DNA of 64,000 nucleotides, from contig NC_087070.1 of NCBI RefSeq assembly GCF_963678635.1, forward strand, positions 25,476,007-25,540,006. Reading direction: 5' to 3'. Below, piece by piece: positions 54,381 to 64,000 of this stretch. Source of the stretch: Symsagittifera roscoffensis. Its lineage: Eukaryota; Xenacoelomorpha; Acoela; Convolutidae. Position 1 is the first letter of the stretch; each line of letters starts with the position of its first letter. The position numbers and the translations under genes were made by a program. A model generated the notes under the pieces. It did no database searches and had not been told where the DNA came from. It saw only the letters and a program-made list of their open reading frames with translations.

Positions 54381-57300
54381 TGAGTAAACAAATTTCTACA
54401 TCTTCACAAAAACGCTTAAAGTTTTTGTGGGTCTCCAACAATTCAGTTACAAATTAATTTAAAAAAAAAATTTCATAGGGTTTGGATCTTTTTTCATTAT
54501 AACGCATAAAATTTTATGGGTCTACGTCAATTCATTTAGAAATTGCTGCAATTTCCAAATTATTATAGGTTCTGGATCGCTGTATATGATATTTTTTTAA
54601 GTATCAAAATTGATATATCTACTTCTTCAAGCAGCTTTTTTTTGCTGATTAGTTTTAAAAGCATTCGTTAATTCGAAGGGTAAATCTGAGTTTTATCGCG
54701 GATAAAAAATGTCAAACGGAACTATTTTAGTCAAAAATTACGCTGTTTCTTAGAAAAACCACAATGCCATTTTAGGAGATACAAAACCTATTTTTAATTT
54801 CATTAATGATTCACAAGCAGCTGATTCGACGACTTCGGCTATTATTCACATCGATTTATAGCCAATTGTAATCAAATTTTCCGATAATCAGAAAGCATTG
54901 ATCATCTAAACCAAATGATTTGGAAATGTTCATAAAAATATTTTTGGTTCCTTTATTTACCCATTCAGGATATAGAAACCGTTTTTTCAGCCATCAGAAA
55001 AAATTATATCAAAAATGGTACAAAGTTGTTAAGTCTATCTGTTGAAAATTTAGTTGTTGAATATTGCAGAAGCCAACATAGAATTAATCGAAAATCTGGA
55101 ATTTAAGATAAAATATAATGTTAGAGTTCTGCAGTAGTTTGGTCATTCTCTGAAAAGTTTTTGATGTCGAAACTCGTTGAACTCTACCCAAACGTTTGCA
55201 TTTTATCTTTGAGCGAAACATGTTTGATTAATATCTAATCTATAGGAAACAATCCTTAGTCGATCAAGGACGGTTATCTTGCAAGCTCTTGCAAGATTCT
55301 TGCAAGATTCTTGCAAGATCTAGGAAGGTTGATTATTACAAAAAGTTTTCAGAAAAAATTATACTGAGTGTCAGAAAAACTAAGGAGATCCAAGTTGAAT
55401 ACGGTCACAAAAAGTTTTAAATTTAGGCTCGGAGAAAAATTTAAATTGAGTTATTTTTAAAAAATCTCACATATATGCTGATTTTAAGCCCTCGTAATCT
55501 CGAAAGTTTCAGGTTGTGGTTATAATTTATGCACTTTGAATTAAGATTTTCAAAAACAAACTTTTTAGATTTTATTGAAATAGTTCATCTACTTTTGCAA
55601 TTTTAGTAGTTAAAACTTAATTTTATACAATTTATGTCAAACTTCTGATCAAAAGAGTCAATTGGGCTGAGATATTTTGTAAGTTGTGTTCTCATCTGAG
55701 AAGATGAAAACTTCAAAATAATCGCTTTCGATGATTTTTTTGAGATGGTTTAGTATTTTCAGTCAGTTGTTGTACTATACTAGCTAAAAATTGATTAAAA
55801 ATCACAACTTATTCTTGTATTAATTAATAAATTTTTGTTTTAACCCGATAACCCTCTTAGAGTATTGAAAAAAACTCTTGTGTTTTATATTGCATCACTT
55901 TCGAATTTTCTTTAATTAAACTATTTTTTGTTTTTTTTTCTTTCAAGTTTTGTAGGCACTTTTTTACTTTGCAAATTATGCTTTATGATTGTCAATTTTC
56001 GGAGCTAAGTAATTTGCACACTCTTTACGTTTCTTGCAGGCCATTTTTCTGATGTCTTATCTATCCAAATTTTTAATGATTGTTTCTAAGTTGAAACGAA
56101 ATGATTTTTCTTTTTTGTAATTGTCTGATGAAAAAATTGAAAAAATTTTTTCAATATGAAATTGTGATTTTTTTTGTCGGAATTTTGTTAATCAAGTTTT
56201 TTGAAATTTCAGTTTTTTTCATTTTTTTGACTTCTAATGTAATTTAAGTTTCGATGTTTTTGATTGGAAGTTTTCATCAGGAGACCCGTTTTCTGTTTCT
56301 TTCAGGTAAGTAATTACTGTTGATTGGTCTGTAATCATTGTATCGGACACCGTAACAACTGTAGCAAGATTTGAGGACACCACTTTGAACTTAATCTTTG
56401 GCGAGATGATACTGAAATATATTGATATTTCAAAATACAAGCTATCAGACAGTCCTCGAGTTCATGTTTGAGGTTTTGAATGATCTAGGTTGAGATCTCC
56501 ACACAAAACATTTTCACGATCGGTTCCTACATCAGTTCCATTTAAGTAGTTTCCAAAATCTTCAATGAATCAATCAATTTAATGCGACGACTTAATTTAA
56601 CCACCGTAAAAAATAAACCGTACTTTTTCAAGTTGAAATTTTTCTATTGATACACAATCTAGCTTGCAAACATACATGATTTATATCTTTTGTCTTTTCA
56701 TACAGTAAAACTTCGGTTTTGTAGTTTCATTAATCGTTTATAATGCATTTTGTTTTGCAGCATTTATACTCTATACTTTCATTATATAATCATATTCAAA
56801 ACACTCCATAACTGAACTTTTCTGTACCAAAATTTTGGCATATTTGGCAAGTTTAAATCGAAAGTCAACTAGAAATGATTCCGATCTGATGTAATACTAC
56901 TAATGCGGTGAAAGTTGTTGCCAGTTTGACCAAAAAACTCAGCTTCATCACCTTTCTTCCTCTTCATTGAGTTTGTAATTTTTTTGTAGCTTGGTACTGA
57001 GAGTTTTTCTGTTCGAATCCGTTTGAACCAATTTTTTTGTTAGTGCAATGTCTGTTGGTTCACAATCTAGTTTTCTCAGTTGAAATTGTGGCTGTTCGTT
57101 ATTTTTCTTCAGCGATTTATTAGTTTCTCAAACAAAAAACTCCAATCAATTTTAGTGAAAACAGGCGCCTCTGGCCATATACGATGTATTGTTTCAGCCT
57201 GATAGTTTTTTGAACTTCACAAATTTAGATGGTAGCATGACATTATTTGCGTTATATAGTTAGTCTTGCTCAGTTTACCAAGGAATTGCACTCAACGGTT

Positions 57301-57950
57301 TGGCGGTTATTCAATGACGCCGGTTGTTCTCAATTGGAGCAGTCGTGATCGTTTTTAAAAACACGTAGTTTAATTTGACGAAAATTTTGGTCGAGTATCT
57401 GAAATTAGAAAAATTTGGCCGAATATGGATTTTTTTCCGACCACTAAAGGTGACTAGGTACTTTGTGTTGGGGCAAGTTTCATTTTTTTCTTTTGTTTTT
57501 GAGCAAAACCAGGTACCATAAACTTTTGTCGGAAGGTGTCGAATTATATATCATATTATAGCCCGCCCTTGCAGACATAACTCTAACAATATTTTAAATT
57601 TTTCGCAAAGTTTCATCAGTGGTGCAAAAAACAGTTTTGCAAAATTTGAGTTTTGAGCTTTTAAAGCTATTTTATTAGACTTATAATAGGGTTACTCTAC
57701 ACTTTGGAATAGTACGTCTTAAAAAATCAAATTTTTATTTTAATCCAAACAAATTGGTTTCTGTACTTTCGGCGCTTTTCCAGAAAAAAAATTTTTATTT
57801 CTCAGATTTTCCGGTGGAAAAGAAAACATTTAATCTATTGGTCGTTTTTTCATGATTTGAGTTTTTTTTAGTCAGTCACAAAATGCTCTAGAAGTCAAAA
57901 AATCTGCAACTTAAACAAATTTCTTACATATTGTATATATGTTATCTACA
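54381..57950. other. No gene recognised
   Basis: AT-rich sequence with no supported reading frame on either strand. It contains a triple 11-bp repeat at 55285-55320. Confidence 0.5.
55276..55320. repeat. 11-bp tandem repeat (CTTGCAAGATT)
   Basis: Three adjacent near-perfect units, preceded by two partial ones. The core CTTGCAAG is palindromic. Confidence 0.8.
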
Positions 57951-59499
57951 GAGTATTATCAGTTTATCTACAGAATTAATACGAGTTTCATGTATAAAGA
58001 CTATCTATTGATTTTAGATATATTCTCTATAGATTTTATAGAACAGTGAAGATGATTGTTTTGGCACTTCAGAATCAATTATCGTTCGCAAAATGTTTGT
58101 AGATAAATCGATTTAAAAATTTTCTTAACCTGTTGTTTTTTTTCTGTATACAATTAATTTTATCCATTTTTGTCACTGCGATTTCATTGGCTGTTTTCCG
58201 ACTGTCTGTTGGCTGTGTACGTTTCAACTGAAACATTTAAGTTATGCGGAAATTTGTTGTCAATTTTACTAATTGTAAGCACTTTATCGAAGTTCTAGAA
58301 TTTCATTCAGACGCTCTCATCACATTGCGAACTAAAAACGATGCAAATTGGAAAAAAAACTGCTATTTCTATTATGGCCGGGTCTTTCTGTGCCCGGGAT
58401 GAGCTCACATGGAAAAAAAGCGATAAAAAAGTGAAAAAAAACATCGATCGCCATCGATGAATTATCGATATTCATTGCCACAATAGCAAATTTTATCAAT
58501 AAATATCGCTAAATTGGCTTATTTTCAGCAATGAAATAGCGATAAAAACCTATCAAAATGAGCTACTAACGCTATTAAAATCCTACTATTATTTAAGGCT
58601 ACTAGAATAAGTTAAAATTTCTTAAGTTTTAGCGCTGATTTTGTACGGAATCATTACTGAAATAGCTCTGAAAAATCGCAGGTTTAGTTAAGCAACAAAC
58701 TCTGAATTATACATGAATCAGCGCTGGAAAATAGTGATCATGGGATACTACAGAAAAAGCGATAATTAAGGGTGGGACTTGAACCCGGGTTCGACTTGCA
58801 CAGCAATTGGCTAATCCTTGTTTTCATTGCTCGTGTCTTCTTTCAAGTCATGGGTCCCGGCTGGTCCTTTCATGTTCCTAATTCTGGTTGGTATATCGAG
58901 CGACTGAACTACGGTTTTTGGATCAAAACGCATGGCCTAAATTCAATGATTGACGAATTATCTCTGCTTTCAGATTGTGCATAAATAATATAATTAATCA
59001 AGACAATAACTCCGTTATCTCTTCGCTACTGCAATTTCCGAATCAATTTCCTTGGATCATGAAGTTTCGTTGGATCTTGAAATTTTATTTTTGAGCTTTC
59101 TTTCAGTAAAGAGAACCAAAGAAGTTTTCAAAAGAATAAATTTGAACAAATAGGCTTTAAAAGTGCGTTCTAAAGTCGGAATGAGATTATTAATTTTGCA
59201 GACCTTATTGTAAAATTGCAAATTTATTACACAATAAGGGTAGCTTTAAAGTTAACAAAATCCTCGATGACGACCCAACTCAGCAGATAGTACATCCCGC
59301 TTTCACTGGCATCTGAATTTGAGTAGTAATTGTGCTAATCCACGAGTAAAAATGAGTGACACTCGCAAAGAAACTTCCACCGTCGCATTTATTCAGAGCG
59401 TCCGTTTTGAGGTTGAATCTAGACTCATAATGAGTTGCAATTCCATACAAACAAGCAGGCTGGTCGAATTTACCGGATTCGAAAAGGTACAAAGGGTTC
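57951..59499. repeat. 1.55-kb tandem duplication, copy 1
   Basis: Nearly identical (about 99% by eye) to 59503-61053, with a few substitutions and a 2-bp difference in an A-run. It covers about 1.3 kb of 3' flank and the last about 220 bp of the gene A terminal exon. Confidence 0.95.
59280..59499 (-). pseudogene. Duplicated 3' fragment of gene A exon
   Basis: Same 3' exon end as gene A (about 73 codons, from NPLYLFESGKFDQPAC to KAGCTIC and stop), created by the tandem duplication. It lacks the rest of the exon and has no acceptor of its own, so it is a fragment. It is almost identical to the source. Confidence 0.9.
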
Positions 59500-59502
59500 A
59501 AA

Positions 59503-61053
59503 GAGTATTATCAGTTTATCTACAGAATTAATACGAGTTTCATGTATAAAGACTATCTATTGATTTTAGATATATTCTCTATAGATTTTATAGAACAGTG
59601 AAGATGATTGTTTTGGCACTTCAGAATCAATTATCGTTCGCAAAATGTTTGTAGATAAATCGATTTAAAAATTTTCTTAACCTGTTGTTTTTTTTCTGTA
59701 TACAATTAATTTTATCCATTTTTGTCACTGCGATTTCATTGGCTGTTTTCCGACTGTCTGTTGGCTGTGTACGTTTCAACTGAAACATTTAAGTTATGCG
59801 GAAATTTGTTGTCAATTTTACTAATTGTAAGCACTTTATCGAAGTTCTAGAATTTCATTCAGACGCTCTCATCACATTGCGAACTAAAAACGATGCAAAT
59901 TGGAAAAAAAACTGCTATTTCTATTATGGTCGGGTCTTTCTGTGCCCGGGATGAGCTCACATGGAAAAAAAGCGATAAAAAAGTGAAAAAAAAAACATCG
60001 ATCGCCATCGATGAATTATCGATATTCATTGCCACAATTGCAAATTTTATCAATAAATATCGCTAATTTGGCTTATTTTCAGCAATGAAATAGCGATAAA
60101 AACCTATCAAAATGAGCTACTAACGCTATTAAAATCCTACTATTATTTAAGGCTACTAGAATAAGTTAAAATTTCTTAAGTTTTAGCGCTGATTTTGTAC
60201 GGAATCATTACTGAAATAGCTCTGAAAAATCGCACGTTTAGTTAAGCAACAAACTCTGAATTATACATGAATCAGCGCTGGAAAATAGTGATCATGGGAT
60301 ACTACAGAAAAAGCGATAATTAACGGTGGGACTTTAACCCGGGTGCGACTTGCACAGCAATTGGCTAATCCTTGTTTTCATTGCTCGTGTCTTCTTTCAA
60401 GTCATGGGTCCCGGCTGGTCCTTTCATGTTCCTAATTCTGGTTGGTATATCGAGCGACTGAACTACGGTTTTTGGATCAAAACGCATGGCCTAAATTCAA
60501 TGATTGACGAATTATCTCTGCTTTCAGATTGTGCATAAATAATATAATTAATCAGGACAATAACTCCGTTATCTCTTCGCTACTGCAATTTCCGAATCAA
60601 TTTCCTTGGATCATGAAGTTTCGTTGGATCTTGAAATTTTATTTTTGAGCTTTCTTTCAGTAAAGAGAACCAAAGAAGTTTTCAAAAGAATAAATTTGAA
60701 CAAATAGGCTTTAAAAGTGCGTTCTAAAGTCGGAATGAGATTATTAATTTTGCAGACCTTATTGTAAAATTGCAAATTTATTACACAATAAGGGTAGCTT
60801 TAAAGTTAACAAAATCCTCGATGACGACCCAACTCAGCAGATAGTACATCCCGCTTTCACTGGCATCTGAATTTGAGTAGTAATTGTGCTAATCCACGAG
60901 TAAAAATGAGTGACACTCGCAAAGAAACTTCCACCGTCGCATTTATTCAGAGCGTCCGTTTTGAGGTTGAATCTAGACTCATAATGAGTTGCAATTCCAT
61001 ACAGACAAGCAGGCTGGTCGAATTTACCGGATTCGAAAAGGTACAAAGGGTTC
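59503..61053. repeat. 1.55-kb tandem duplication, copy 2
   Basis: Partner of 57951-59499. It includes the 3' end of the intact gene A exon. Confidence 0.95.
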
Positions 61054-61371
61054 CCTTCGTCTCGGAAACACAAGTTGGCGCCTTTTTTCACACGAGTTGT
61101 GCATACGACATCATCGCGGCAGCGTTTCCGACGTTCAAGGACAAACGGATTCACCGGCAAAGCGAGTTTAGACTCCAGAAGTACCGTTTCTTGAAGCGTT
61201 TCCGGAAATATTTCGCTGGTTCCAAAGAGAGATCCAAACCCACAGGTTCCCATGGGGGTACCATGCTCTACGCGACATCGACAGGGGGTCAGGAATTTAC
61301 TTTGATCCGTGATTGGTTGAAATAGCTGCAAAAGTATGATGTTGTTGCCCTGCTTCACGCCAAACTCTCGC
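60834..61371 (-). CDS. Non-catalytic S1 protease homologue, gene A, last exon
   Basis: 178 codons and a stop after a clear acceptor (CCTTTTTTCAG). It reads REFGVKQGNNIILLQL, with Asn for catalytic Asp, then TPCRC, GTCGFG, LPVNPFVLERRKRC and VVCTTR. In LCFRDEGNPLY, Glu replaces catalytic Ser and Arg replaces the oxyanion-hole Gly. The C-terminus CLYGIATHYE to KAGCTIC matches gene B. Its acceptor sits at the same codon and phase as that of gene B exon 3, but no intron interrupts the rest. Exons with the His-57 region must lie above 61371 or outside the window; I did not find them. Confidence 0.85.
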
Positions 61372-61841
61372 CTGAAAAAAGGATAATAGCCTGAACTGAA
61401 CAAATGAACTCTGTATAACTATCGTTCTGAAAATTTAGTAAAAGTTAAAAAAAAACCGTATTAAGGAATAAGTCGGACACAAATTGTTTAACGCATGCGA
61501 TATTTCAATTAAATTCTTACAGCACAATCCAAGAGGGGGGGGGCTTCCTCGTAATGATATGCAAATAAAAAGGATACTTGATTGAGAATATTAGAGGACT
61601 AGATATACTACAACTTCATTTACTTATAATCAAGGATTCGACCCCATGCCGGCCCAAAGGGTCCCCAAATTGGACTATTTTAAGATACCCATTTTTGGCT
61701 GGCATACCCTAAGTTTTTTCTGCCAATTATCGAATGTTAACTATGTAAACGATCAAAGAGTAAAACAGACAAGCAACGAGTGGAATCTTAAGAGGACAAC
61801 GTGTAACCTGTAGTTTTTGCTGAGATAAAATCTGCAAACGG
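61372..61841. other. Upstream of gene A exon; intron or spacer
   Basis: Non-coding. It has a G-run at 61534-61543 and a further copy of the GATTCGACCCC repeat at about 61625-61720. Confidence 0.5.
61625..61720. repeat. Dispersed repeat copy (GATTCGACCCC family)
   Basis: AAGGATTCGACCCCATGCC followed by CAAAGGGTCCCC, shared in part with 49070-49520 and 52590-52940. Confidence 0.45.
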
Positions 61842-62299
61842 ATGGAAAACACTTCCAGAAAGCAATTTCGTTGTGATGCTAATCCAAGAAGAAGACCACA
61901 AAGTGACTATAAAGAGGAATATCTAAACGAACTGTGGATGGAACTAAAATTTATTGACGAGACAGTGCTCCGATATAGTAAACTCAGGCAGCCCACTGAC
62001 ATTTTTAAGCGAACATGTGACAACAGGCCTAAAATCTATCAAAAAATTGCAATATGCCAATTGATAACGGAGGAGGATGCGGCATGCATATTTGCGAGTT
62101 AGCACGGTGTGTACGTAAAATCACTAGGCAGATTATTTATCCCAATCTAGCAAACAGTCCAATTGGCGCCATTCATAGTGGTTGACCGACAAAGAGCCAG
62201 TTTTGAGGGTAGAAACATCCAACCAAAAATAGGAATAAAACTACAACAAGAACAAACGAAATACCAAATGACACTGCATATTGTAGAGAGCCCATACTT
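61842..62299 (+). pseudogene. Retroelement region upstream of RT
   Basis: Open stretches at 61842-62102 (MENTSRKQFRCDANPRRRP and so on) and 62163-62375 lead towards the reverse transcriptase on the same strand. I can match them to no named domain. They probably belong to the same element. Confidence 0.4.
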
Positions 62300-63310
62300 A
62301 TGCAACGGACAAGGAGGAAGTATTCATTTCAACGCTAGATCTACGATATGCGTGCGCACAAATGCTAGTGGATAATAACATCAAGCAGCAATGCCACTTC
62401 AATCTCATCGGAGGACCAGCAACTGGTACATATCAATTCCACGCAAGAATCTTCGGTCTGACCAATATACCCGCCAAATTGCATAAGACAATATCATTGG
62501 CATTATCAGATGACAATTTGGTGGTAACAAAAAAAGAAAAAACCTGAGCATCAATGGGGACTGAAATTCGTATTGAACAAAATAAACAATGAAAACTTGG
62601 CAAATGCATGTAGAAAAATTATTTGCTTATAAAGAAGTAGAGTGGCTGGAGTTGAACTTTAACGAAAAAGGAACAAGACCGTTGTCTAACAAATCAACAG
62701 CAATCCAAAACCTAAAAGTCTCACAATTCCCCAAAAAACGTTCAAACAATTAAAAATTTCATGGGATTGATTTAACACCTGACACAAAATAAACCAAATT
62801 TCGCCGTAAAAAAATCTCCACTGATACCACTGTTTAAAAATAGCGAAACGAATAGCTTAAAGTAGGATGATGTGCATGATAAAACATTCAAAAAATTAGG
62901 AGAGTGGTGGCGGATATCACTGACATTCAGAAAAATTGACCAAATCTGAAAAATATGATACATCAAATTTTGGATTGGGGAAGCATTGGAGCAATACTAC
63001 TCCGAAAAATGGATTCCAGGTTCTTAAGCATCAAGATTTCTAAATATCTACGAAGTAAAGCTTTCCGCAAATGAATTGGAGCTATTAGCGATAGTAGTAT
63101 GGTCGGTAGAACATTTCGAGGACTACTATACGTCAAAGCATTTACAGCAACTAGTGATCATCAAGCTCTTTTAAGTGCCTTGAACGCATTGGAGAAATCA
63201 AAGACGGAAATCAAAGTTTATGAGAATGATTGACAGATAGCTGCTTTTCAGTTTTGACAACAAACAAGCAGGATCTAAACTTGGATTGTTCACTTCATCT
63301 CTGAAAAGCC
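62300..63310 (+). pseudogene. Decayed Ty3/Gypsy reverse transcriptase and RNase H
   Basis: The RT fingers/palm segment reads FISTLDLRYACAQMLVDNN, then CHFNLIGGPATGTYQF and IFGLTNIPAKLHKT (about 62318-62480). The first catalytic Asp (LDLRYA) is present. The RNase H part contains SANELELLAIVWSVEHFEDYY (about 63065-63130) with a frameshift. Many stops lie in between. The element runs towards the window edge. Confidence 0.75.
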
Positions 63311-64000
63311 AGTCAACCCGGCGCAACCAATAAGCAGTTATGTCGTAGAATTTGCGGTTGGTCATTCATTTCAACGCTAAGAAAATCAATCAAAAAACTG
63401 CTCAACAAATTGAACTTAAGGAATTGCACACCGGAAACATTGATTGACAGGGGTAGAGAAAGCTGTAAGCAATATGACTGCGTCCGAAACGCTTCAAAAA
63501 AACCAGTGGAACAAAAAGAAAACCCCGCAAAACCAGAAAGAGAGGCGAAATCGTCCGACAGAGGACGAAGCAAAAAAAAACAACTCATTTCAAGGAGAAC
63601 CATCCTGTTATCAGAACCAAATTCCGGTCAAGAAATTTTAAAGAGGAAATTGAAACAAAAAAACACACCCAATGAAAGCATTCTTATTGCAAAATTTTAA
63701 AAAAAGAACAGAGCAACAAGAAATTGGAAAAAAAACAAAAAAGGGAACTCAGCGAAAGACAGTGGACCCAGCAAAAGCAAATACAAAAAGATCGTGTTCG
63801 ATCTGGATGATCGGTCACCCAGAGAAAACAATATTTAACGAGAGCGCAACGTGTTGATTTTCGAATGGAATGATCAAAACAACAGTATGCAAACATAAAA
63901 CCATAACAACCAGACACAGAGAGAAACAAAAAAAAACACAAATCAATGACCAAACAAAATTTTTAATCATCTCGCTTATTGAACCGGGTACAAATGTTTC
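63311..64000 (+). other. Distal retroelement debris, A-rich
   Basis: Very A-rich plus strand. Open frames at 63410-63700 and 63444-63641 are lysine-rich and low in complexity. No integrase motif was recognised before the window ends. Confidence 0.35.

Noticed and set aside
58440..58480. TATCGATA motifs as a DRE-type promoter
   Set aside because: One or two short motifs in an AT-rich tandem-duplicated flank, with no gene starting nearby on either strand.
58772..58984. 70-codon plus-strand frame, with a near copy at 60350-60538
   Set aside because: Its duplicate arises from the recent 1.55-kb tandem duplication, so repetition is no evidence of selection, and no family is recognisable.
60873..61325. 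150-codon plus-strand frame
   Set aside because: Antisense shadow of the gene A exon, which has clear family homology and a splice acceptor.

Overview
The window is AT-rich eukaryotic DNA: spliced genes, T-rich pyrimidine tracts ending in CAG before exons, microsatellites, and remains of several transposon classes. An invertebrate with a repeat-rich genome fits best; I cannot name the species. No operons, ribosome binding sites, rRNA or convincing tRNA genes are present.

Left part (1-10.5 kb): a frameshifted plus-strand gene of unknown function (350-1005), then two head-to-tail decayed copies of a Polinton/Maverick-like protein-primed family B DNA polymerase gene (2641-5777 and 6695-10214). 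Each copy starts with C2H2 zinc fingers and carries an endonuclease VII-like HNH module before the polymerase.

10.5-18.7 kb: a decayed plus-strand LTR retroelement bounded by about 380-bp direct repeats. It has two small paralogous leader ORFs, Gag with a CCHC knuckle, a retropepsin and a lysine-rich 3' ORF, but no visible reverse transcriptase or integrase. Coding-like fragments of unknown origin follow to 21 kb.

21.6-48.6 kb (minus strand): a chymotrypsin-fold (S1) gene, gene B, whose six exons can be placed by homology and agree in splice phase. All three catalytic residues are replaced (His to Thr, Asp to Asn, Ser to Glu), so it should be a non-catalytic serine protease homologue. Its 18.6-kb first intron holds a decayed Ty3/Gypsy element, an apparently intact hAT transposon inserted in that element with an 8-bp target duplication, and an 8.9-kb minisatellite of 54-bp units.

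48.6-57.9 kb: mostly gene-free DNA with dispersed and tandem repeats and a mariner-like transposase remnant.

57.9-61.4 kb (minus strand): the last exon of a second S1 homologue, gene A, with two of the same catalytic substitutions visible, and a recent 1.55-kb tandem duplication of its 3' end. Gene A carries in one exon what gene B splits into four.

61.8-64 kb: a further decayed Ty3/Gypsy pol region on the plus strand that runs towards the window edge.
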